Position numbers and translations under genes: made by a program. A DNA stretch of 64,000 nt, taken from positions 1-64,000 of the forward strand of contig JAPLQE010000047.1 of NCBI GenBank assembly GCA_026399835.1, written 5' to 3'. The stretch is from Burkholderiales bacterium. GTDB taxonomy: Bacteria > Pseudomonadota > Gammaproteobacteria > Burkholderiales > Burkholderiaceae_E. Below are positions 40,232 through 47,317 of this stretch, piece by piece; within the stretch, counting starts at the first letter, position 1, and every line of letters starts with the position of its first letter. Under the pieces are notes generated by a model, which saw only the letters and a list, made by a program, of their open reading frames with translations, made no database searches and was not told the origin of the DNA.

Positions 40232-41090
40232 GGCCGAACAGCGCGCCGAGCGGCTGCGCGAAGTAGAGCGCGAGCAGTCCCGCGCCCGCGAGGTACGGCC
40301 CGAACGGGATCGGTACCTCGCGCTTGTGCCGTGCGAACAGGATCATCGAGATGCCTACGGTGGCGCCCACCGCCGAGGCGAGCAGGATGATCGAGGGGAT
40401 GGCGGTCCAGCCGAACCACGCGCCGAGCGCAGCCAGCAGCTTGAAGTCCCCGTAGCCCATCCCTTCCTTGCCGGTGGCGAGCTTGAACGCCCAGAAGATG
40501 CTCCAGAGGATGCCATAGCCGACCATCGCACCGAGCACCGCGTCGCCGATCGCCACGAAGGTGCCGCCGAGGTTGAACGCCAGGCCCAGCCAGAGCAGCG
40601 GCAGCGTGAGGTCGTCGGGCAGCAGCTGCGTGTCGAGGTCGATGAAGGCGAGCGCGACCAGGAAGAAGGTGAGCAGCATCGCACCCAGGCCCGCGGCGTT
40701 CGGGCCGTGGACGGCGATCGCGCAGCCGGCGAGGACGCCGGTGAGCAGCTCCACGAACGGATAGCGGGCGGGGATGGGCGCCGCGCAGTGGCCGCACTTG
40801 CCGCGCAGCAGCAGCCAGGAGATCACCGGCACGTTCTGCAGCGCGGTGATCTGCGTGCCGCAGTGCGGGCAGGCCGAGCGCGGCACGACGAGGTTGTAGC
40901 GGGGGGACTCGGCCGCGGCCTCGCCGCGCAGCTCCGCGGCCTGGGCGGCCCAGTCGGCCTCCATCATCTTCGGCAGCCGGTGGATCACGACGTTCAGGAA
41001 GCTGCCGACGAGCAGGCCGAACACCGACGCGAGCGCGACGATGGCGGGCGCCGGGAGCTCGGCGAGCAGGGCGAAGGAAGCGCTGGGCAT
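40224..41090 (-). CDS. pilD: Type IV prepilin peptidase / N-methyltransferase PilD
   Basis: PilD cuts the leader of type IV prepilins at the inner membrane and methylates the new N-terminus. The 288-residue protein has about eight membrane helices. The two catalytic aspartates are in FIDLDTQLLPD and GYGDFKLLAALG, and a zinc-binding pair of CxxC motifs is in the cytoplasmic loop (CPHCGTQ and CGHCAAP). In relatives pilD is beside pilC and pilB; here they lie 8.7 kb away. Confidence 0.93.
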   Translation of the reverse strand: MPSASFALLAELPAPAIVALASVFGLLVGSFLNVVIHRLPKMMEADWAAQAAELRGEAAAESPRYNLVVPRSACPHCGTQITALQNVPVISWLLLRGKCGHCAAPIPARYPFVELLTGVLAGCAIAVHGPNAAGLGAMLLTFFLVALAFIDLDTQLLPDDLTLPLLWLGLAFNLGGTFVAIGDAVLGAMVGYGILWSIFWAFKLATGKEGMGYGDFKLLAALGAWFGWTAIPSIILLASAVGATVGISMILFARHKREVPIPFGPYLAGAGLLALYFAQPLGALFGLA

Positions 41091-41193
41091 GGTGTCGTCG
41101 ATGGTAGCCGACCGGATCGACGGTCTTGCATGCCGTCCGGCGCGACGTCCTGTCCGCGCGTCGTCCGGCCAGTCCGGACCGGCGACCGACCGT

Positions 41194-41829
41194 TCAGGCG
41201 TCGGACCCGGGCTCGCCATCCAGGCCTTCGGCCAGGCGCACCAGCTCGGGCAGGGTCGTCGCGCCCATCTTTCGCATCACGCAGGCGCGATCGGCCTTCA
41301 CCGTGCGCTCGCTGACGCCGAGCTCCCAGGCGATCTGCTTGGTGAGCGCGCCCTGCAGCACGCGGCGCAGCACCGTGCGCTCGCGCTCGTCGAGCGACGC
41401 GAAGCGGGCCCGCGCCGCGCGGCGGCGCTCGCGGCCGGCGCGCCGCGGCGCGTCGGCCTCGATCGCGCTGCGGACCGCCTCGAGCAGCACCTCGCTGCGG
41501 ACCGGCTTGGTCAGGAAGTCGCTGGCGCCGGCCTTGAGTGCCCGCACGCTGGTCGGGATGTCGCCGCGCCCGGTCAGGAACACCGTCGGCACCGCCCAGC
41601 CGCGCTGGCGCAGCGCCTCGTGCAGCGCGAGGCCGTCCGGGCCGGGCATGTGCAGGTCGAGCAGCAGACAGCCCTCGGGCTCGCTGCCGGCCGCGATCAG
41701 GAACTCGCCGGCCGAGCCGTAGGCGCGGGTCGCGTAGCCGGCCGCGCCGAGCAGCCGGGTGAGCGCGACGCGCATCGCCTCGTCGTCGTCGACGACGTGC
41801 ACGACGATCGCCTGGTGCGCGGCGCTCAT
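41194..41829 (-). CDS. FixJ/NarL-type response regulator
   Basis: The 211-residue protein has an intact receiver domain (residues 8-125: VVDDDEAM acidic triad at 14-16, phospho-acceptor Asp58 in LLLDLHMPG, and the Lys in FLTKP). A LuxR-type helix-turn-helix follows at about 145-205 (LDERERTVLRRVLQGALTKQIAWELGVSERTVKADRACVMRKM). It is a typical two-component transcription activator of the FixJ group. It overlaps the histidine kinase gene by four bases (ATGA), so the two form a cognate pair. Its targets may include the neighbouring HAD and sulfatase genes, by position only. Confidence 0.9.
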   Translation of the reverse strand: MSAAHQAIVVHVVDDDEAMRVALTRLLGAAGYATRAYGSAGEFLIAAGSEPEGCLLLDLHMPGPDGLALHEALRQRGWAVPTVFLTGRGDIPTSVRALKAGASDFLTKPVRSEVLLEAVRSAIEADAPRRAGRERRRAARARFASLDERERTVLRRVLQGALTKQIAWELGVSERTVKADRACVMRKMGATTLPELVRLAEGLDGEPGSDA

Positions 41830-43817
41830 CGGCCCGCCAGCGCCGCCGCCGGTCGCGGCGCGTTGCGCCGGAGGTCGTCGCGCGGCGCGCCCGCGTCCGG
41901 GCGCGCGCGCAGCAGCCGGACCCGCGCGAGCGTGCCGCCGCCGTCGCGCGGCTCGAGCGTGACGCGTCCGCCGTGCGACTCGACGATCGCCCGGACGATC
42001 CCCAGGCCCAGGCCCATGCCGCGCGGCTTGGTGGTGAAGAACGACTCGAACACCGACTCGTGGTGGCCGGCGGGGATGCCCGAACCGGTGTCGGCGACCG
42101 TGAGCTGCAGCTCGCCGTCGCGATCCGCGGTCGCGATCGACACGCGGCGCGGCCCGGCGTGCGCCCTGTCGCCCGCATCCATCGCGTCCATCGCATTGAT
42201 CGCCAGGTTGAGCAGCACCTGCTGCAGCTGCACCGGGTCGCCGACGATGCGGTCGTCGGTGGCGTCGAGCATGGCCTCGAGCACGATCCCGCGTCGGCGC
42301 GCCTCGGGCTCGAGCAGCCCGAGTGCCTCGCGCAGCGCAGGATGCAGCCCGAGCGGCACATGGGTGACCTCGTGGTGCTCGAGCAGCGCGCGCAGCCTGC
42401 GGATCACCTCGTGCGCACGCAGGTCGTCGCGGCGGATGTCGGCCAGGATCTCGTGTAGCGAGGCGCGCAGCGCGTCGTTCGGGGTGCCGCCGTTGCGCAG
42501 CATCAGGTCGGCGGCATCGGCGTTGCTGAGGATCGCGCCGAGCGGCTGGTTGATCTCGTGGGCGATCGATGCGGTCAGCTCGCCCATCGCCGCGAAGCGC
42601 ATCGCGCGGGCCAGCTCGAGCCGGCGCTGGCCGGCCTCGGCCTCGGCCTGCCGGCGCCGGCGGCGCTGCACCAGCAGGCCGCCGATGGTCAGGGCCTGCG
42701 CGGCGACCACGGCGCTGCTGACCAGCACGAAGGCGCGGTACTCGGTCCACAGGTTGCGCGGCGGGTTGACGGTCGTGCAGCCCGCCGGCAGCGCGGCCGA
42801 GTCGAGGCCGTGGCGGGCGAACAGGCCCAGGTCCGCCGTGCAGCGCGTGGTCGCGTCGGGCGCCACCGCGGGCGGCGGCCTGCCCTCGAGCAGGGCGATC
42901 GCGAGCGTCGCGGTAAGGCGGCCGGCGGCCTCGAAATCGACCACGCTGCCCGCCGCGAGGCCCCGCCCCACGAAGCTGCCGAACAGGCCGTAGATCGGCG
43001 CGCCCGAGGTTGCTGCGAGCTGAGTCAGCACCTCGGCCGGAAACGGCGTGGGACCGTTCGCGTCGCGACTCACATGCGTGAAGAACACCGCCGTCTCGGG
43101 CCCGAGCCGCTCGAGCCGCTCGCGCAGCGCCGTGATCGGCAGCCCTGCCCAGGGCTCGATGCGCCAGCGCCCGCGCGTCGTGGCGAGTGCGCCCACGCGC
43201 GCCCCGAGGGCGAGGTCGCCCTCGGCATTGCCGCTCACCACGATCAGGCGGGTGGCTGCCGGCTGCAGCCGCTCGATCAGCGCGAGCGTGCCGGCGATGT
43301 CGAGCTGCCAGAACGACTGCAGCGCGCCGACCGGCACGCGGGCGCGCTCCACCATCGGCTCGTCCAGGCCGGCCAGGATCAGCGGGACGCCGGGCCAGAG
43401 TGCGTCGCGCTGTTCGCGCACCGCGTCGATGGCGCGCTCGCCGACGCCGACCACCAGGTCGACCGGCCGCCCGGCGTACTTCTTGCGCTGCAGCGCCAGG
43501 AACTCGGGGGCGAGATCGCCGTAGTCGAAGCGGTAGGTGTCGAGCGTGTCGGTGAAGAAGGTGGCGCCGGCGGGTGCCGCGGCCTGCAGCGTCCTGCGGA
43601 ACGACCGGTCGACCTCGTGCATCGCCGGCAGGCCGGCGTCGCTGCCCATCAGGACCGCCACCCGCCAGGGAGCGGCCGGGGCCGCCATGGCAGGCGTATC
43701 GCCGCCGAGCAGGCCGGCGGCGAGCACGCCTGCGGCGAGCAGGCCGGCGGCGGATGGCGCGAGGACCGAACCGGGGCGGCGTGTCACGAATCGAGCCTGG
43801 TTGGACGGGTCGGCCAT
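41826..43817 (-). CDS. Sensor histidine kinase with ABC-substrate-binding-like periplasmic domain
   Basis: The 663-residue kinase has an N-terminal membrane/signal segment (about residues 20-45), then a large periplasmic region of about 300 residues that resembles the ABC transporter substrate-binding fold (WRVAVLMGSDAGLPAMHEVD, VDLVVGVGERAIDAV, YGLFGSFVGRGLAAGSVVDFE). One membrane helix (about 355-380) and a short coiled linker follow. The kinase core has the phospho-His420 in IAHEINQPLGAI, the N box NLAINAMDAM, DTGSGIP, and FFTTKPRGMGLGLGI. This architecture senses small solutes directly. It is transcribed with the downstream FixJ-type regulator. Confidence 0.88.
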   Translation of the reverse strand: MADPSNQARFVTRRPGSVLAPSAAGLLAAGVLAAGLLGGDTPAMAAPAAPWRVAVLMGSDAGLPAMHEVDRSFRRTLQAAAPAGATFFTDTLDTYRFDYGDLAPEFLALQRKKYAGRPVDLVVGVGERAIDAVREQRDALWPGVPLILAGLDEPMVERARVPVGALQSFWQLDIAGTLALIERLQPAATRLIVVSGNAEGDLALGARVGALATTRGRWRIEPWAGLPITALRERLERLGPETAVFFTHVSRDANGPTPFPAEVLTQLAATSGAPIYGLFGSFVGRGLAAGSVVDFEAAGRLTATLAIALLEGRPPPAVAPDATTRCTADLGLFARHGLDSAALPAGCTTVNPPRNLWTEYRAFVLVSSAVVAAQALTIGGLLVQRRRRRQAEAEAGQRRLELARAMRFAAMGELTASIAHEINQPLGAILSNADAADLMLRNGGTPNDALRASLHEILADIRRDDLRAHEVIRRLRALLEHHEVTHVPLGLHPALREALGLLEPEARRRGIVLEAMLDATDDRIVGDPVQLQQVLLNLAINAMDAMDAGDRAHAGPRRVSIATADRDGELQLTVADTGSGIPAGHHESVFESFFTTKPRGMGLGLGIVRAIVESHGGRVTLEPRDGGGTLARVRLLRARPDAGAPRDDLRRNAPRPAAALAGR

Positions 43818-43967
43818 GGTAGCGGAACGTTCGGCGCCCGCCCGACCCGATGGGTCACCGACCCGCCCGCGCGGGCCAGGGACCACGCAGGGTGTCCGGA
43901 TCGATTCGCACCCCGCCGCCGGCCGGTGGCGGGGCGATGCGGGCCGATCCCTCGGCCCGCAGGCACG

Positions 43968-44030
43968 TCAGCGGGTCAGCGGTCAGCGGGTCAGCGGGTC
44001 AGCGGGTCAGCGGGTCAGCGGGTCAGCGCG
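43968..44030. repeat. 8-bp tandem repeat at the end of the HAD phosphatase gene
   Basis: Eight units of TCAGCGGG (one 7 bases long, the last TCAGCGCG) run from 43968 to 44030. The stop codon of the leftward HAD gene is formed by the first three bases of the last unit, so the array lies just after the gene. Slippage here would alter the 3' untranslated region but not the protein. Confidence 0.9.
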
Positions 44031-45033
44031 CGTCGAACGCGAAGACCCGGCGCCAGTCGCGCTTCATGTCGATGATCGTCCAGCCGCGCGCGGCGGCCTC
44101 GCCGAGCGCCTTGTCCAGACGCCCGACCTTCGAGGCCCGGTCGTATTCCCACTCGCGCACCGCGTCGGTATGCCGCACGATCGCGGCCAGGCGCGCGCCG
44201 GGTCCGGCTGCGGTCCACTGCAGCATCTGCAGGTCGCCGTCGGAGTTGCCGAACGCGGCGATCGGCCGGCGCCCGATGTGGCGCAGGATGCCGACCGGCT
44301 TGCCGGCCTTGTCGTCCACGAAATCGATCTCCGGCAGGCGCACCAGCACCGGCTGCCCGTCGCGCAGCTCGAACTTCGTGCGGATGGTGCTGCCGATCAC
44401 CTGCTCGGGCGGGATGCCGTAGATGCGCTCGGTCCACGGCCGCATGAACTCGGTGCCGCCGCCGGAGACGATGAAGGTCTTGAAGCCGTTCTCGCGCAGG
44501 TACGCGAGCAGCTCGAGCATCGGCTGGTAGACCATCTCGGTGTACGGCCGCCCCGTCTTCGGATGGCGGGCCGTGAGCAGCCAGTCCTCGACGAGCTTCG
44601 TGAAGGCGTCCGAGCTCATGCCCGCATGCGTCGCCATCGCGAGCTGGGCGATCTCCTGCTCGCCGCCGGCGGCGAGCGCCTTCATGTCGCCGCGCAGCAG
44701 CGAGGCGTACGGCTCCTTGGTCTTCCACTCGGGCCGCGTCGCGCTCATCGCGCGGATGCGGTCGGCGATGAACAGGCCCTGCACGTAGAGCGGCTGCTCG
44801 GCCCACAGCGTGCCGTCGTTGTCGAACACCGCGATCCGCTCGGGCACCGGCACGAAGTCGCGGCCGCCCGGCTCGGTGACCGCCTTGACGAAGGCGAGGA
44901 TCCGGGCCCGTGCGGGGCCGTCCTGCCAGGACGGCAGCGGCTCGGCGGTGGGCGCGGACTGCGCCTGCGCAAGGCCGGGCAGGGCTGAGGCCGCGATCAG
45001 GGCGACGACGCGGCGGCGGTGCGAGGAGGTCAT
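44023..45033 (-). CDS. Exported HAD-family phosphatase
   Basis: The 336-residue protein has a signal peptide (basic start, hydrophobic core, ending LAQAQSA near residue 27). The HAD motifs follow: motif I FDNDGTLWAEQ near residue 71, motif II FIVSGGGTEFMR, a Lys in motif III, and motif IV AFGNSDGDLQML. This places it with periplasmic haloacid-dehalogenase-like phosphatases. It is 112 bases downstream of the sulfatase gene on the same strand, and such pairs of secreted hydrolases suggest joint use of a phosphate- or sulfate-ester substrate. Confidence 0.8.
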   Translation of the reverse strand: MTSSHRRRVVALIAASALPGLAQAQSAPTAEPLPSWQDGPARARILAFVKAVTEPGGRDFVPVPERIAVFDNDGTLWAEQPLYVQGLFIADRIRAMSATRPEWKTKEPYASLLRGDMKALAAGGEQEIAQLAMATHAGMSSDAFTKLVEDWLLTARHPKTGRPYTEMVYQPMLELLAYLRENGFKTFIVSGGGTEFMRPWTERIYGIPPEQVIGSTIRTKFELRDGQPVLVRLPEIDFVDDKAGKPVGILRHIGRRPIAAFGNSDGDLQMLQWTAAGPGARLAAIVRHTDAVREWEYDRASKVGRLDKALGEAAARGWTIIDMKRDWRRVFAFDAR

Positions 45034-45145
45034 GGTCGGTTCCGGATGGCGCGGCGAGGGGCGCAGTGGGGGCCTCTACGGCACGAGGGCCGCCGTCCGG
45101 TGGTGGACGGCGGCCCCCGCGGGCAGGCCTGCGGGATACGTCGGC

Positions 45146-46717
45146 TCAGCGCCCGCTGGCGCCGCCGCCCTGCATGACGGACTCCATCACGCGGTCGAGG
45201 TTGAAGCTGCCCGGCTTCTGGCGCGGCGGGAACTCCCTGAAGCTCTGCAGCCAGCGCCCGACGTACGCGCCGGCCGGCGCGATCGCGAACATGCGCTCGA
45301 GGTACCAGCGCTGATAGCCGATCGCGTGCTCGGCTTCGGCGCGCTCGAACGGATCCATCCGCAGGTTGGTCAGCGTCGGCGCGCGCAGCTGCGTGAACGG
45401 CTGCTGCCAGACCTTCAGGCCCTCGGACTCCTGCTTGAGGAAGGTGACCTTCCAGTTGTCGTAGCGCAGCGCGGCGACGCTGCCGTCGTCGGTCCAGTAG
45501 ATGAACTCGCGGCGCGGCCATGCGCTCTCGCCCCTGAACGCCGGGCCGAGGTCGTAGCCGTCGAGGTGCACCTTGTAGTTCATCGAGCCGACGCGGCGGC
45601 CCTTCTTCAGGTCATCGACCACGGTCCGGTCGCCGGCGGCCGCGAGCATCGTCGGCAGGATGTCCTCGTGTGCGGCGATGTCGTTGATGACGGTGCCGGG
45701 CTTGATCACGCCCGGCCACCTGATCATCGTCGGCACGCGGTAGCCGCCCTCCCACTGGGTGTTCTTCTCGCCGCGGAACATCGTCGTGCCGCCGTCGGGC
45801 CAGGTGAAGGTCTCGGCGCCGTTGTCGGTCGAGTACATCACGATGGTGTTGTCCTCGAGGCCGAGATCCTTGAGCTTGGCCATCACCTGACCGACGTGGC
45901 CGTCGTGCTCGACCATGCCGTCGGCATAGATGCCCAGGCCGGTCTTGCCGACCGACGCTGGCTTCAGGTGCGTGAAGATGTGCATGCGGGTGGAGTTCCA
46001 CCACATGAAGAACGGCTTGTCGGCCTTCTTCGCGCGCTCCATGAAGTCGAGGGCCTTGGTGGTGACCTCTTCGTCGATGGTCTCCATCCGCTTGCGCGTG
46101 AGCGGGCCGGTGTCGGTGATGGTGCCGCCTGCGAAGCTGTGGATCACGCCACGCGGGCCGAACTGCTTCTTGAACGCCTCGCCCTTCGGATAGTCGGGGT
46201 TCTCCGGCTCTTCCTCGGCGTTGAGGTGGTACAGGTTGCCGAAGAACTCGTCGAAGCCGTGCGCCGTCGGCAGCATGTCGTCGCGGTCGCCGAGGTGGTT
46301 CTTGCCGAACTGACCGGTCATGTAGCCCTGCGCGCGCAGCAGCGTCGCGATCGTCGGGTCTTCCTTCTTCATGCCCTCGGGTGCGCCCGGCAGGCCGACC
46401 TTGGTGAGGCCGGTGCGGATCGGCGACTGCCCGGTGACGAAGGCGGCACGGCCGGCGGTGCAGCTCTGCTGGCCGTACCAGTCGGTGAACAGCGCGCCCT
46501 CGCGGCCGATGCGGTCGATGTTGGGCGTGCGGTAGCCCATCATCCCGTTGTTGTAGGCGCTGATGTTGAACTGGCCGATGTCGTCGCCCCAGATCACCAG
46601 CACGTTGGGCTTGCGCGCCCCCGGTGCCTGGGCGGTCGCGGTCGTGCTCGCGAGGCCGAGCGTGAGCGCCGTCGCGGTTGCGACGATCAGCCCGGCGAGT
46701 TGCCTGAATCGAATCAT
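45146..46717 (-). CDS. Periplasmic sulfatase (arylsulfatase family)
   Basis: The 523-residue sulfatase has a signal peptide (residues 1-29, ending TTATAQA) and the alkaline-phosphatase-like fold with metal ligands in VLVIWGDDIGQ and MYSTDNGAETFTWPDGG. The active-site Cys is in QQSCTAGRAAFVTGQ. The usual formylglycine core is C-x-P-x-R; here the middle residue is Ala (CTAGR), a variant seen in some bacterial sulfatases. GKNHLGDRDDMLPTAHGFDEFFGN is also family-typical. Formylglycine-generating enzyme is not encoded in this window. It sits between a receiver gene and the HAD gene on one strand. Confidence 0.88.
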   Translation of the reverse strand: MIRFRQLAGLIVATATALTLGLASTTATAQAPGARKPNVLVIWGDDIGQFNISAYNNGMMGYRTPNIDRIGREGALFTDWYGQQSCTAGRAAFVTGQSPIRTGLTKVGLPGAPEGMKKEDPTIATLLRAQGYMTGQFGKNHLGDRDDMLPTAHGFDEFFGNLYHLNAEEEPENPDYPKGEAFKKQFGPRGVIHSFAGGTITDTGPLTRKRMETIDEEVTTKALDFMERAKKADKPFFMWWNSTRMHIFTHLKPASVGKTGLGIYADGMVEHDGHVGQVMAKLKDLGLEDNTIVMYSTDNGAETFTWPDGGTTMFRGEKNTQWEGGYRVPTMIRWPGVIKPGTVINDIAAHEDILPTMLAAAGDRTVVDDLKKGRRVGSMNYKVHLDGYDLGPAFRGESAWPRREFIYWTDDGSVAALRYDNWKVTFLKQESEGLKVWQQPFTQLRAPTLTNLRMDPFERAEAEHAIGYQRWYLERMFAIAPAGAYVGRWLQSFREFPPRQKPGSFNLDRVMESVMQGGGASGR

Positions 46718-46754
46718 GATGGGGAAGTCCTCCTGGAGGCGTGGGGTCGTGTGA

Positions 46755-47147
46755 TCAGGGTGCCGCGATGCGGCGGTCGCTGCCGTCCATCGCGCGGGCG
46801 ATCGAGTCGAGGAAGAAGGCGCCGTCGAACGGCTTGGCGATGAACGCATGCCCGCCGGCCTGCATCGCGCTGCGCCGCGAGACCGGGTCTTGGCGCGCGC
46901 TGATGAACACCGCCGGCGGCCGGGACGCGGGCAGCGACGCATACCAGCTCGCGCCGCCCTGACCGCCCAGGTGCAGGTCGAGCACCAGGCAGTCCGCCGT
47001 CCGGTCGCCGTCGTCCGCGGCCAGGGCCTCGACGCTGCCGAACACGCGCGCACGAAAGCCCGCCGCGGTCAGGAGCCGGTGCAGCGCCTGGCTCATGCTC
47101 GCGTCGTCGTCGACCACCACGATGAGAGGCGCGTCGGTGTCCATCAT
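46755..47147 (-). CDS. Single-domain response regulator (receiver only)
   Basis: The 130-residue protein is one complete receiver domain with nothing after it. The acidic triad is at Asp13-15 (VVVDDDASM), the phospho-acceptor is Asp57 (LVLDLHLGG), Ser is in VFISARQD, and Lys is in FIAKPFDG, so it can be phosphorylated. Single-domain receivers act on protein partners or as phosphate shuttles. It lies 37 bases upstream of the sulfatase gene and divergent from the octahaem gene. The FixJ-pair kinase nearby is a possible partner. Confidence 0.85.
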   Translation of the reverse strand: MMDTDAPLIVVVDDDASMSQALHRLLTAAGFRARVFGSVEALAADDGDRTADCLVLDLHLGGQGGASWYASLPASRPPAVFISARQDPVSRRSAMQAGGHAFIAKPFDGAFFLDSIARAMDGSDRRIAAP

Positions 47148-47317
47148 GTCCTCGTGCCGCGAGGGTATCGAAGCGCGGCCGAGGGCGCGACCTGCTTTTG
47201 GGGCAGGGGCGCTGCCCCTCGGGGCAACCGCGGAGAGCCGGGCTTCGCGGGCTGGCCGCATCCGTCGGGATGGTCCACACTCCGCCTCGGCTCGCCCACC
47301 CCCTGTCCGACCCACCC

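Noticed and set aside
43968-44030. Possible CRISPR array
   Set aside because: The 8-bp units are contiguous with no spacers and no cas genes are near; it is a simple tandem repeat. The same holds for the 9-, 11- and 42-bp arrays.
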